Source: Cochliopodium minus (lineage: Eukaryota; Discosea; Himatismenida; Cochliopodiidae). From it: a DNA stretch of 64,000 nucleotides. The DNA lies in NCBI GenBank assembly GCA_024220525.1, contig JAMYWO010000072.1:34134-98133 (forward strand), written 5' to 3'. Numbering within the stretch: the first letter of the stretch is position 1; each line of letters opens with the position of its first letter. Shown here in pieces: positions 23,728 through 35,500 of this stretch. Under the pieces are notes generated by a model. It did not search any database. It was not told the DNA's origin and saw only the letters and a program-made list of their open reading frames with translations. The translations under genes and the position numbers were made by a program.

Positions 23728-25518
23728 TCAAAAGATAACACAAGAACGGTTTCCACCTCTTTGCCTATGCAAAAATATGAAAAAAATAATTTAAATTTAA
23801 ATTTATATAAAAATATGTCATACCATGATGCTTTTCCTCCAAAGAGTCGGGTATCAGGCCTGTTGGATTTTTTTTTGGGATTCATGAGCCTCTCCACTAA
23901 CTCTGATTTATTTCCTGCGACTCTAATAAATTTAATTAAATTGAATAAAAATAAAAATATTGAAAAATAAAATAAAAATAAAACAAAATAAATAAATTAA
24001 ATTAAAATAAGATTTTATTTTGGATGATAAACTATCTTACTTTACACCAGCCATCCTGCAGAGATTCTTCAACTCATCTATCTTCATTTTGGAATAGTCT
24101 TGTCTGATTTTGTCTTTGGTTTTGTTGGAAGAAAGCTCAGGGTTTTTCAATCTTTCAGCAAGTTCACTGTATTTAAAAAAAAATTTATTTCAAAATTTTT
24201 GAAATTAAAAAATTAATACCTTTTACTTCCAGTTGCTTTCAAACCTAAAACAAATATGTAATAAAAATAATTTTAAATCCGATAATGAAAATTTTTTTGT
24301 TGGTATTTTAATATTCGCCATATAATTTGGATCAATTTTTATATCTCAACATAAGGTACTATATACTTGATCAATGAGATCCAAATTATCATTTATATGT
24401 TGATTAATATTGATCCGATTATCGATCATTTTTACTGAGTGAACAAATTACCCCGCTCTTTACAAAGATTTTTTAGGTCCACAACTTTCATGTTATCGTA
24501 ATCATCCTCCTTGATCTCTTTCTTTTCAGGGGTTTTCTTTGGAGTCTTTTTGGGGGAGACTTTGGGCTTCTTGCCGATCTTGATGGTCTCCTCGAGCTCG
24601 AAGGAGTCATCATCATCTTCCAGAAGCTCCTGGATTCTCTTGGGTGGATCGACGCTGAGTTTTCTTTTGGTGCCTTTTTTGGTATCATTGCCTTTATCCT
24701 CTTTGTTTGTATCATTATTCGTATTATTATTGATTGTGATATTATTGGATGTGATGATGGTATTATCATCATTCTTCTCATCCTTTATAATTTCTTTATT
24801 CTCCACTATCTTATTTTCTATTATTTGACCCTCCTTTTGGCAATAAGGCAACAAAGTTTCGATGAGCTGCGCTTTTTTCTGGCCCTTCACATCAAGATTA
24901 TGTTTTTTGGCTAGTTCCTTCAGCTGTGGTACCTTTAATTCTTTCACATTCACTTCTTCGACAAATATTTTATAGCTTGCTACCCCATCATTAACAGTAC
25001 GATAGCACTAATTAAAAAATTTCAATTTCAATCATCTGATACAAGAATATTTTCCAATGTTAGGAATAATAATTAACCATAAAATAACGGTATAATTATT
25101 ATTTTTTGAGCTGAATTATTATAATTATTATTTGTCAAATTGTAAAATTATTTGATTTTACATCATATGGGAAGTTTGGTTCATCTATATCGTCATTTTG
25201 ACAATCGTCTAATCCATCTTTTTCAAATTTATCCCAAAAACTTCTGGCGAAATTATTTGCATCTTGTAGATTATCATGGATATCCCCTTATTTGAGCCAA
25301 AGCAAAAATGAACAATTTATATTTATTAATTTTTATTCCTTTACTTCTTTACCATATTTTGATATCTTGCCTGCATTTCTGATTTGAATTACCTGATAAT
25401 ATCCTGTGTTGGACATAATGCTGTTTAAATTTAAACAATTTTTTTTATTTTTCAAATTAACTTTTTGTGAAAAAGAAAGAGTTGATCTTAAGAAATGTTT
25501 CTTGAAATCTTGAATCAT
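23728..25518 (-). CDS. Three-SAP-domain nuclear protein, possibly with an N-terminal WGR-like domain
   Basis: SAP motifs bind AT-rich or scaffold DNA. Three are visible after splicing: VKELKVPQLKELAKKHNL, then MKVVDLKNLCKERGLKATG with SELAERLKNP, then MKIDELKNLCRMAGVKVAG with SELVERLMNP. The second crosses a 26-nt exon (near 24220-24245). Between SAP1 and SAP2 is an acidic, N-rich linker with KRKLS and PKVSPKKTPKKT stretches. The first exons read GYYQVIQIRN, then NNFARSFWDKFEKDGL, which could be a diverged WGR domain as in PARPs, but no catalytic domain follows. The start may be the ATG at 25518 or the later ATG before SNTGYY. The tail ends CVIF, which would be a CAAX-like end if the last exon is right. 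Confidence 0.7.
24310..24430. repeat. Dispersed intronic repeat, family Y copy 1, with inverted arms
   Basis: Contains ATAATTTGGATC and, about 50 nt on, its complement GATCCAAATTAT, so it can fold. It lies in an intron of the SAP gene and matches 49683-49795 in a metacaspase intron in arm sequence and order. Confidence 0.7.
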
Positions 25519-25901
25519 TTTCAACCTTTTAACTTTTTTAGTCGATATAAAATCAACTTTTTATTTTTGACTATTTTAGCGAATTGAAAACCTGATAGTT
25601 GAACTGATCAAATAGATCCTAAAATCAAGTTGTGAGGAAATTATAAAGAAAAGATTGTGAAATGATTTTTTTTAATTTTAAATTTTCAGCGATTTTTTTT
25701 TAAAATTTTGCTTATTTAGTGAGATAACTCTGAATATAAATAAAAAAGTAGATCCTAGATACAAGAAATAAATTGAAAGATGCTTCCAAAGATTAATATT
25801 TTCCTAAAAAGAGACCAATTTTGAATCTTATTAATTTATTTGAAATCTACAATTTTAAAAAAAAAACAAACTAAAGTTTTTTGAATCAAATATTAACTAC
25901 A
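25519..25901. promoter_or_regulatory. Divergent spacer between the SAP and LEA2-like genes
   Basis: About 380 bp, A/T-rich, with no frame or RNA recognised. The two start codons face outward, so both promoters should be here. Confidence 0.4.
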
Positions 25902-26719
25902 ATGGCTGAAGTTCAACAAACAAATTATGAATCAACAGATGATCACAAAAAATTTCAAAGCAAAGGTAAATTTGAAAAATAAAAAAAAAAATTTAATGGA
26001 AAACTATAAACTTTTAGGAGAAGGTGAAAAAAGGAGCAGATGTTGCCCTTGTTGTTCTCCATGTTGCAAACGGGCATGTATAATAGTATCAGTGGTTATA
26101 TTGATTATATTAATTGTATTGGGTAAAAAACAATCAAATTTGATTGGATTTTCGATCAAATATTTGATTTTCAATTTATATAGGTGCTCTTGCTGGTGTA
26201 TATGCTCCAAGAAATATTCCCAAACCTGAAATAACAGGAACCCAAATCAGTAATTTTTCATTAACCCTCATTCCCCCTGAATTTACCACCAATTTTAATG
26301 TAACTAAATATTTTTCTTTCACTAAATAATTTATTTATTTATTTATCAGACTTCTTTGCTTATTAATAACAAAAATAATGCTGATATCAAAATCAATGAA
26401 TTGAATGTGACATTATATCAGGTATCTTTTCAAAAAAAAAAATTTTTTTTTCTCAACATGTATTTTTATTTAGGCTTCAACAGGATTAAATTGTGGAAAT
26501 TTCTTTCAAAAGGGACTCGTCTTTAAGAAACGTTCTAACACTACCCAATATCTCCACGGAGAAATCTATGTGAATGACAATTCTACTGTCACCCAGCTTT
26601 CGTTGGAACTTTCAAAGAATGGATTCATCTTGTTGAATGCAAAGGGTTATGCAAAAATACAATATCTCTTTGTCAAAATAAAAGCTGATATTAATTATGA
26701 TTTCAGAGTGAATCCCTAA
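25902..26719 (+). CDS. LEA2-like single-pass membrane protein with a cysteine cluster
   Basis: Five exons (25902-25965, 26018-26122, 26184-26299, 26350-26421, 26474-26719) give 200 aa. A short cytosolic part ends in CCPCCSPCCKRAC just before a membrane helix (IIVSVVILIILIVLGALAGV). Such a juxtamembrane cysteine cluster is a likely site of palmitoylation. The rest, with PEITGTQISNFSLTLIP, TTNFNTSLLINNKNNADIKI and a strand-rich end, has the plan of a water-stress/LEA14 domain, as in plant NDR1/HIN1 proteins. The role is unknown. It is convergent with the secreted-protein gene. Confidence 0.7.
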
Positions 26720-27032
26720 ATTTGTTAATATTAAAATTTTTTTAAAAAAAGAAAACAAGGATTTATATTTACCTGAAAACAATACAATGTTTGTATTATT
26801 TGTTATTTCAGTCAAAGATCATTCATTTTTCATTTAACGGAATTAATAAGAAAGAAATTTTAGATTTCAAAAGAATTTATTTTTTAATATCTTTTTAGGA
26901 ATGATAATTTTAGATTACTTTGAATTGTTACTTCAACAAAGGAAGATTCATGTTTTAGAGGAAAAAAAGGGAATTTAAAAAAATTTAGAGTACAACAATT
27001 TGTTTAATTGAGAAATTTTCTTAAAAGAATGA
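26720..27032. other. Spacer between convergent genes
   Basis: 313 bp of A/T-rich sequence without a supported gene; two 3' ends are expected here. Confidence 0.5.
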
Positions 27033-27652
27033 TCATTTTTGGAAATTTTCTCCTCTACATTTAATGTGGATTTTGTATGTTTCTACACCAGGAGCTCTGA
27101 AAACAATGTCGTAGTCATGAAAGAATTGAGGATTACACCAAGGGATTGCACTATTTATTTCAATAAAATGTTAAAGTTTAATTTTTATTGTTATACAGTT
27201 TTTTTTACCCAATGCAAGAATGGTTATCCAACAAGTTGAAAATGTTGAAAGGAAATCTGTTTGCATAGCATTCATTGATATTATCACTTGCATCAAGATT
27301 CATTGGGACAGGATTGTATCTGAAATTGTTGAGGAACAAATAGGAAGCTTGGTTAGGGGTTTGGTAGTAGATGGTTACGTTATCTGCAATATTTTTGGTG
27401 AAGCAAGCCTTATTCAATCCTATATTTTTTTTTATCAAGAAGATGAAGATTCATATTTATCTTTAAAAAATTTTAATCTCTATCACCTTCTGGATATGGG
27501 CTTGGTTGATAGGATACAGAGAATGCATTGTTGACAATTGAAATATTGAATACTGCATACCCTGAGTATTTAGAAGTATCTGGGCAGTTGTAGTGTCCTT
27601 GGCAAGATACAAATGCGATGAATAAGAAAACAGTAATGTAAATGCGATTCAT
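27033..27652 (-). CDS. Small secreted cysteine-containing protein, three exons
   Basis: Exons 27652-27487, 27419-27209 and 27150-27033 join in phase to 164 aa. A signal peptide is plain (MNRIYITVFLFIAFVSC, cut after SCQG). The mature part has about seven cysteines, several NxS/T sites (NISIV, NVTIYY) and ends in a strand-rich section (YDIVFRAPGVETYKIHIK). I do not recognise the family; it could be a lectin-like or lipid-binding secreted protein. No membrane anchor is seen at the C-terminus. Confidence 0.7.
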
Positions 27653-28213
27653 TTATTTTTCTTTGATTTTTTTTTATTTATTTTTTTATTAATTTTATTT
27701 TTATATTTGTTAGTGTTTATAATATTATCAAAGATCTAAAATCATTAACCCGCGGATATCGCCTTTAATTAAATAATTTAAAATTATTTGTATAAATCTG
27801 AATGGAAGTGAAAAATGTGTTGAAGAATTGGAAAAAAGAATTGAATGATCCAAAAGGGATGTTTCCGAAAGAAAAAAGATGTCGGAAATGATGTGGAAGT
27901 CCTAAAATGAAATTTTTTTTTTCTTCAAATAAAATTCATATTCTATTTTTATCTTTAGTGAAAATCATTATAAATGAAAATTGAGATGTCAATAAAAAAA
28001 AAAAAAACTATTTTTTGACTTTTAATTGAGAATTGATTTGAGTCTTTTTTGATATAATTATTTTACCTTATATCAATAGATTCCTTTAAATAAATCATCC
28101 TGACTTAAGATAAAATAATTATATAAAAATTATATAAAATATTTCGATGAAATCTCAATCAAATTTAAAATTATAAATTTCGACAAAACATGAAATAAAA
28201 TGATAAAAGGTTT
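27653..28213. other. 561-bp spacer with an inverted repeat
   Basis: Apart from the inverted repeat at about 28053-28125, only a 29-codon frame starting near 27801 (MEVKNVLKNWKKEL) is seen. Its base composition is exon-like, but no splice partner was found, so it is not called as a gene. Confidence 0.45.
28053..28125. repeat. Inverted repeat, hairpin-forming
   Basis: ATAATTATTTTACCTTA is followed about 40 nt later by TAAGATAAAATAATTAT, complementary at 16 of 17 bases. It may be a remnant of a small MITE-like element or a hairpin in the 3' end of the RNase HII transcript, which ends just beyond it. Confidence 0.6.
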
Positions 28214-29391
28214 TTATTTGTCTTTTTCATAAGTTATGTTATTATAAAACCCAGGTTGGCCTATATTCCAAGTTTTTCTTGCGAAGATAGGAACAACGCC
28301 ATGTTCATTGTAATAATCAAGTAAAAATTTTTTAGTCCTAACATCAGGGTATCCTGATACTTCCGGATCAATTCCCAACTTTTCCACAGCCTCATCTCTT
28401 TCTAAGAATTTTTTAATAAATATTAAATTAATTTTATTAAAATATGTATTTAATTACGGTGGAATAGAAATTTTACCAACTTTGGCAATCATAGATGCAG
28501 CAGACACTATTGTATAATTTTCATCAGCCTTATGTTCACATATTACCTGTGGAGAGAAAGATAAATAAAAAAGTAATTTAAAAAAATAATTTAAAAAATG
28601 AAAAATAATTTAAAAAATAATAACATCAGTATGAGGCATTTGATACTCAAAATATTTTTTCAAACGATTTTCGTTCGTGTCAAAACAATCGAAAATCATA
28701 TTGTTGATTTCGGGAACATTTTTCGCGAGTAACTTCCTCTTAAACTTATTCAACAAAGTCAACATAGTATCTCTTTGGATCCGGTTCAAATTAGTTCCAC
28801 TCAATCTTTTCTCATCAATTTCTCGTGAAGAAATATGTATGGTCTCATAAAAAATTTTGTCATCTTTTGTTAGTGTTTCATAAATCTTTTTCCTCACGTT
28901 AGCGGAGGTTTTTTTAGAATCGCTCTTGACGTAGCTGGCTATGTTTGGTATGTGATCTTCTTCAGTCTTTTCATAAAAAATTTTTTTTTATTAAAGTACA
29001 ATATTTCACTGAAAAAATTCATTTTTTTTTTTTTACTAATCTGGATGATTGGGGTGTATGATAATTTGATACATGTTAAATGAATGATATATGAATGATT
29101 TTTACATGATTGCCAAAACCAATGGCCCTATTATGGCGCCTTTTATAATAAAATTGATAAATCAGAAATTGATTGTTAAATATACTTGACTCAGCTAGAT
29201 ATGAAAAATAGATTCATCACCTCTTCCTAAAGATTAAAATATTGTTGAAACATTTGTGTTTAAAGCAATAAATAATTTGATGGAAACATACCAGCTTCAT
29301 CCATCCCAGCAATAGTTTTTGATGAAAATAAAGAGAATGATGAGCAGGAATATTTTCTCTTGAATATTTTTGAGATGAGAGGATAATTCAT
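28214..29391 (-). CDS. RNase HII-type ribonuclease with a 6-nt microexon
   Basis: RNase HII cuts the RNA strand of RNA-DNA hybrids and removes single ribonucleotides. Exons: 29391-29292, a 6-nt exon 29226-29221, 29139-29106, probably a 4-nt exon 29040-29037, 28966-28625, 28546-28477 and 28401-28214, in total 247 aa. The 6-nt exon supplies the middle of DEAGRG, the catalytic start of the family, and GAIIGPLVLAI follows. Later motifs are VKSDSKKTS, REIDEKRLSGTNLN, MIFDCFD, ADENYTIVSAASMIAKVERD and SGYPDVRTKKFL. The first 35 residues (FKRKYSCSSFSLFSSK) are basic and serine-rich, as in a mitochondrial presequence. The join through the 4-nt exon is less sure than the rest, but phases work only with something like it. 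Confidence 0.88.
29221..29226 (-). other. 6-nt microexon of RNase HII
   Basis: GAAGAG between an acceptor (CTTTAG) and a donor (GTGATG). With the last G of exon 1 and the first GC of exon 3 it reads Gly-Arg-Gly, which gives the invariant DEAGRG motif. Confidence 0.85.
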
Positions 29392-29484
29392 TTTTTTTGT
29401 TTATATTTTTTTTATTTATTTTTATTTATTTTATTCAAATCGATATTTTTATTTTGTACAAATCAAATCCCATCCAAAAAAGAA

Positions 29485-31048
29485 TCACTTCTTCTTGTAA
29501 AGCTGAGAAATCTTGTCGTTGAAAATCTCAAAGGCAGTGAAAGAAATGATGACAATGAGAGGGCCAATCAAGATACCCTCAAAAGAAAAGGCATAAATTC
29601 CAAAAACGACAGCCAAACCTGTGATATAAGTTTGAGGGAGCTCAATAAAAGACAAAACAATGTTATCCAAGACATAACAAACAATAAACCCGAATATAAG
29701 TATAAAAAAAGAAGTTATGATGAAACCGTTCATTTGCAAATAAACGAAGGCACCCAGGTAAACAAACCAGGTAGGAAGCACAGGGAACACTGCTAGGATT
29801 CCAGATATGAACATCGAGGTGAATTTGAACTTTACGTTGGTGAAGTGGAACGAAACTCCTACGCAGATTGCGTGGAGGAAAAACCTCAGTATGGTGCACA
29901 AGATAATTCCTTTCGAAAAAAATAATTCAAAAAAAATTATTAAATGAAAAAAATTAATAAATGAAAAATATTATTAAATGAAAAATATTATGAAAAAAAA
30001 ATATTTAATTATAAAAATTAAAAAAAAATAATCAGTTCTTTATTTAAACATTAATTTATAAAAAAATTAAAAAAAAAATAATCAACATTTGCAAAAAAAT
30101 TCTTATACCTCTTATATACTTCAAAATAATGTTTCTGTACTTATACTTTTCGTTTTTCACGGACTCTTCAAGGGGAATAAAATCAAGCAAAACGTCAAGC
30201 CACAGAGATTCGCACATCAACAAGTAGTTAAGAGTTCCGATGAACAAAATAACGCCGAAAACTGTGGAGAAAGTTCCTATAAGCAAACTGAAGATCACTG
30301 TCAACGAACTCAATCCCATCCCGACCATATATTTCAATGTATGCTGCGAAACTTTTTTTTTTTAGAAAAAATTGTAATTAAAAATAATAAAATATAATGA
30401 AATAATGTTGCAACATGAAAAAAAAAATGAATAAGAATGAACAACATCAAAAATATCTTAAATTTTAATAAAAATATTTAAAAATATGAAATTAAAAATA
30501 TTTAATTTTAATAGTTTTTTTTAGAAAAAATTGTAAATAAAAATAATTAAAAATAATGAAATAATGTTGCAACATGAAAAAAAAAAATGGATAAAATTAA
30601 TGAATATCAAAAAATCTTAAATTTTAATAAAAATATTTAAAAATATGAAATTCAAAATATTTAATTTTAATAATTTTTTGGAAAAACAAAATTTTGAACA
30701 GTTCCAATAAATAAATTTTTTTTTTGGAAATGAATAATGAGAAATTTTCAAAAATGAAATAAAAAAAAAAAAAAAGTAAAAATAAATTTAAAAAAAAGGT
30801 GGAAAAAACTTTACCAATGACAATATTATTTTTGTATGTAGAAAAGAAACTGACGGGGTGATAAAAAATGTCGGTGTAGTTGAAGGAAACCAAAGAATCC
30901 ATGACAGTGCTGTTGAAGTTGTAAACAGTTTGGAGATCCTTGATCACCTCCTCCACTGACTCCATCTCCAACAATTTTATGTTCTTCTCAACAAGAAATG
31001 AGGCAATCGAAGAAAAAGACGAAGAAGAGTTGGAAGTCAACGCCACTG
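29485..31048 (-). CDS. TMEM245/UPF0118 (AI-2E-like) membrane protein, 3' part
   Basis: Three exons remain (about 31048-30826, 30350-30101 and 29908-29485). The first ends in IVI, the second holds three hydrophobic helices (YMVGMGLSSLTVIFSLLIG), and the last has the family core: FTNVKFKFTSMFISGILAVFPVLPTW, quoted in parts as FTSMFISGIL and AVFPVLPTW, then LPQTYITGLAVVFGIY and FEGILIGPLIV. These match the second half of animal TMEM245, a multi-pass protein related to bacterial AI-2E exporters. The acceptor of the first exon faces a 9-bp repeat and the N at 31219, so the N-terminal half is missing. The role in eukaryotes is not known. Confidence 0.75.
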
Positions 31049-31124
31049 TAACAATTAAAAAAAATTAATAAATATTGGTATTAAGAAACAATTTTTTTTT
31101 TGCTTTTTTTTTTAATTTTTTATT

Positions 31125-31218
31125 TTTCATTTTTTATTATTTTTTATTAATTTTATTAATTTTATTAATTTTATTAATTTTATTAATTTTATTAATTTTA
31201 TTAATTTTATTAATTTTA
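31125..31218. repeat. ATTAATTTT tandem repeat ending at the N
   Basis: A 9-bp unit repeated about nine times in the intron of the TMEM245-like gene, ending at the N. It probably caused the break in assembly. Confidence 0.9.
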
Positions 31219-31219
31219 N
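31219..31219. other. Single N, assembly joint 2
   Basis: The TMEM245-like gene loses its 5' end on the left and the P-loop ATPase gene loses its 3' end on the right, so the two sides are unlikely to be neighbours. Confidence 0.9.
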
Positions 31220-32298
31220 ACTATTCCCATGTTGAATCTTTCATTTATTTCATCCATTTCTTTGAGAGTGCAAAATAAGAAGGAGATTGGTTCTGTCAGA
31301 TCTCTCAAACTCAGTGGGGTGACATTAATGGTTTTTTCGAGTGTTGTTTGATCTTTCTTTGTCGTGACATAGTTTGAGAGGAATAAGAATTTTAGCTTGG
31401 ACGTTTTTTGATAGCTGTATTGTTCAATGAATGTTTTGATGTATTCCCAAAATTCCCCAAATATTTGATCATTGTATATTTCTTGTGCCTCATCAAACAC
31501 AAAACAGCTTTCTTCATCTTCTATTTCTCCAAGTATCCTATTTCCCAATACCTTTTTGATGCTATTCTTGAGTCCATCCATTGTTTCTATTCCAATAACA
31601 TTCAAGTAATAATATCCCTTCCCTTGTTTCTTGATATATTCAGCATAAACCTCTCCAATTGAAGTTTTTCCTGTTGCTCTGGTCCCCTTTATCTGCAAAA
31701 CAGGACGTTTATTAAGGGATATTTCAATTTCTTTGCATTTCTCTTCTCTTTTTGAAATTGGAAGATTTAAATTAGGTTCTATTCCCATATCAGAAAATAT
31801 ATCCCTTTCTGAAAAAAATTCATTTAAATAAAAAGATTATTTTTAAGTGATATTATTTTTACCTGATAGTTTGTTTGGGAATACTGAGAGATGAGAGAAA
31901 ATTACATTAAATAAATTATATTTATTTATTTAAATAATAATTAAAATATTTATTATACCTTCTTTCCTTTCAATAATTGATGATTTTTCATCCACAATTT
32001 CCCTGATTTTTTGCAGTTGTTCCATGCTAAGATTTTTGTCTTTCATTAATTCTTCTAACTTATTACTTTCAGTAGAAAAATGTTTGATGTTTGTTGCATG
32101 AAATTTTGGTTGATACTTGTATGGATTGGTTGAGCAACTGTGGGTATATTAAATAATTGTGAATTATTATTTTTTTTTTGGTTAAAATTTTTCATACATT
32201 TTGATTTGTTTATGGAACTTCAGAATTTGATCAATCTTCGCTTTTAATAATTTATTGTCAAAGGTGTTATTTTTTGATAATTTGTGAAAATTTTTCAT
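31220..32298 (-). CDS. P-loop ATPase of Crinkler/RHS-like type, 5' part
   Basis: Four exons are seen: 32298 to about 32207 (MKNFHKLSKNNT), one starting CSTNPYKYQPKF, a 21-nt exon (VFPNKLS) and the large one from ERDIFSDMGIEP to the N. Walker A is KGTRATGKTS, Walker B FVFDEAQE, and a later strand LKFLFLSNYV looks like a sensor. The spacing is that of the STAND-like ATPase found in Crinkler and RHS families, which are large in many protists. The early exon FHATNIKHFSTESN has a mitochondrial-presequence look. The 3' end is lost at the N. Family-level call only. Confidence 0.6.
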
Positions 32299-32504
32299 TT
32301 TTTTTTTTTGAGAAATTAAGAGAAGAAAATATTTGAATACCTCAGAAAGAATATGCAACTTAATGTGCAATGCATGGGTATGAAAATAATCACCATACAC
32401 TGTATGTTGATTCTGGTTCTGATCTGATTGATAATGATATATTTGTGAAATTTAAAAATAAAATTTATTAAATAATTTTTTATTTAAACAAAAACTTTTT
32501 TCTA

Positions 32505-35500
32505 TTAATTTTTAGAATCGAATAATCCTTGCCAAAAGTAAGAGGACAAAGCATTCACAAGGACTTCTACTTGTTGAGTGTGCCTCTTGGTATCCATCTC
32601 AGAGGGGGTGATTTTAGAAGAAGGGATCTTGTTACAACTGTAGATTTTGTTGTATTCCTTGGAAATATACAAATAAATGAAGTAGTTGGAAAAAATATTC
32701 TCAGAAGGCTTAGGCAATTGATCCAAAATGATGATGTGATAGAAAAATTCATCAGATTTCTCTTCAGAAGAGATGATACGAACTCTCATTCCGAAAAGTC
32801 TTTTCAAATGAGGAATAAAAGTGATGTTATCAAAGAGATTGAGCTTAGCAAAGAAAGGAGCAAAGATTTTGAGTTGAGAATCAAACTTATCAATCTCAAT
32901 CTTTTCCACATTTTCCAAAAACTTGGTGAATTGCAACAAAGGAATTCCTGTGAACGTGTTAAGCGCACTTTCATTGCTGATGAGTTTTTTCCAAGAGAGA
33001 TCGTTCTCGAAATCAGAGATGCTTTCTTCGAAGATAGATTGGATGTGTTGCTGCAAAATCTTTTCGATTTTTTCTTTCTCAGATTCAAGAACATTGTTGT
33101 TGCAAGATCTTTCGCATACAATGAAAGTTACAAGAGGAATTTCAATGTTTTTGTCCAAAGAAACAAACTCTTTTACGCTGGTATTTTCATTGTTATTAAA
33201 AATCAAGTTTTCATTGGAAACAGGTTTTTTTTGTTCATTAGAGTTCTTGGATTTTACTTGGTAGAAAACAATCAAAGAAGCAAACTTTTCAGGTACAACC
33301 AACTGTTGTTGGTTGTAAAGAAGAGAGAAAACATTCTTTTTTGCACTCTCTTCATCTTCAGGTACATTGGTGTTATTAGAATATAAGACAGGTTCGATGT
33401 CCAAATGTTTCAAGTTTTCGAAGGAATAGAGTTTGGAGTTGCTGGACAAGAAGCGGAACAAATCGTACGAATTTTGTTTTACATCAAAGCTGAATCTAAA
33501 GTTGAATCTCAAGAAGAAAAAGTTGGACATTGGAGGAGGCACATCAGACTCGTTCCAGTAACTCAAATGAATGAGAGTTTTCAATATGAAACGCGGAGTG
33601 ACTTCTTTGGTGTTGAGCTTTCCTTTTATGAGTTGACAATAATTGTTCAAGTGGAAATCGTAAATAAAAGTGTTCATGAGGAGTGAGTTTTCCATAGAAG
33701 AGAAGTTTTGGGAGAAAACAACATTGAGAGGATCTTCTTGTTTGTTTTTTTCGACCTTGAGGGGTCTGGGTGAGAAAATAGGGTTTATTTGTGTCGGTGA
33801 AGGGAAGAGTTGAGAGTCACAATAAAAGTCGAGGCATAGAAAGAAATTGTAGAAATAGAATTTCAAAACAAATTCTCCGCTTTCGTAGGTTTTCTGCATG
33901 TAGAGATACTCTATTTTGTTTTCTTGTTGGAGCTTTTTACATTTTTCTTCGAGTTTTTTGAAGATTGCAGGGAGATAGTTGTTGAAAGGGGAGTTGTTGT
34001 TGTTGGGAGTGAATTCAACAGGCTTTTCTTCATGTTCTTTGTTAAAATTAAATGCTTTGTACTTTTCGACTTTTTGAAACTTCTCGAGTGGTTTGTTAGG
34101 ATCTTCTTCATAAAGTTTAGGATTAGAAGCAGTGTAAATGTGGCTCATTTGCAACTTTGATTGTAAAAAGGAACAATACTGGTCGAGAAACGTTTTGGAA
34201 GCCCAGTGGTAATGTCTCTCACTCACTTCTGGAGTGGGTATAGGATAGGAAAAGTAAACTTTGATAGGGGAGATAGTTTTGTTGAAAATCTTTGAAAAGT
34301 AAGAGTAATCGAGCTGATCAAGCTGTACCAGGTATCTTTTCGATTGTAACAAGATGCTGTGCTTAGTGATCAGCTGGTGGACTTCAGGATCAAGCATGGT
34401 TGTGTTCTGAGAAATCTTGTTCTGCTTGTTTGCAGATTCCTCTTTCCTAGAAAGCAAGTAGATGTGATTGATAAAATCGCTTTTCTTCTCTGATTGGTTT
34501 CTCCTTAAAGAAAGAAAGTGATTCTTGCTCAAAACTCTTTTACTCAATTCAAATTTCTCTGATATAATCTCCACAAAGCTGTTAAAGTGTGTCTCAAGAG
34601 GATCTCTTGCGTAGTTGATCACTTGGACACTTTTGTTCGTAAAGTTTGAAGGCAGGTAATAACCGTAAAGAAGTTCCCCAAAGAAGTACTTTTTCATGTC
34701 TTCTTCCAACTTTAAAAATTTGCTGCTTTTTTTCTCTTCTGTTTTTTCATTCACAATCGTTTTTCTTTTTGGAGATTTATTTGTTGCAAGATACTCCAAG
34801 TTACTGGAAAAAGAGAATCTGATGAGTTCGTTTTGAGGAGTGTTGTCTTTGACTGCAAATCTGCTAAATCTGTCAACTCTCCAATTATTTGGGTTGGAAG
34901 AAGTGACGGGAGTAGGAGAGTTAACACTCGCTTTCTTTTGTTTGGCACCTAAATGATAAAAGAGACCCATCTTTTGATGGAGAACAGTATCTAACAAGTG
35001 AGATCTCAATTGAGACCATGAAAGCAATTTGTTGAAGCTTGATTTTATATCGATCAGTTCCTTTTCGTCACAATTGTAGCCAATAATCGATATCGATTCT
35101 GCTTTGACGATGATGTTGAAGAATGACAACTTTGATCTGGATACTTTGGTGATGTAAGAGTTTTCCTCGTTTGTGTTGTGTCTTGGATCGATGAGGAAGT
35201 TCATGTCTACTGTTTTTTTTTTGATATCTGTCACAGATTTTTGCTTGATTAACTTTAAAAGCTGATCTTTTTCTCCAGAATCAGAGGAATAAGAAGATGT
35301 ATTAAAGATAATGAAGGAGTAGGTCGAGTTTTGGTTTGGCTCAATTTGGTAGTTGTTGGACTCTTTGGATATCTTCTCTTTATCTTGGGTTTCATTAGAC
35401 AACTCATAAGAGGAATAGTGAGGAGGTTCGAGCTTTCTGTTTGGTGTTACGAACACCATGGGAGGTGTCGTCTTTGTTGTGCTTGCCACCATTTGAGAGA

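Noticed and set aside
27801-27890. Short frame MEVKNVLKNWKKEL as a small gene or exon
   Set aside because: Only 29 codons, and no splice partner or family match was found.
32529-33386. Plus-strand open frame of 285 codons
   Set aside because: It lies wholly inside the SZT2 exon on the other strand and has no family features; it is an antisense shadow.
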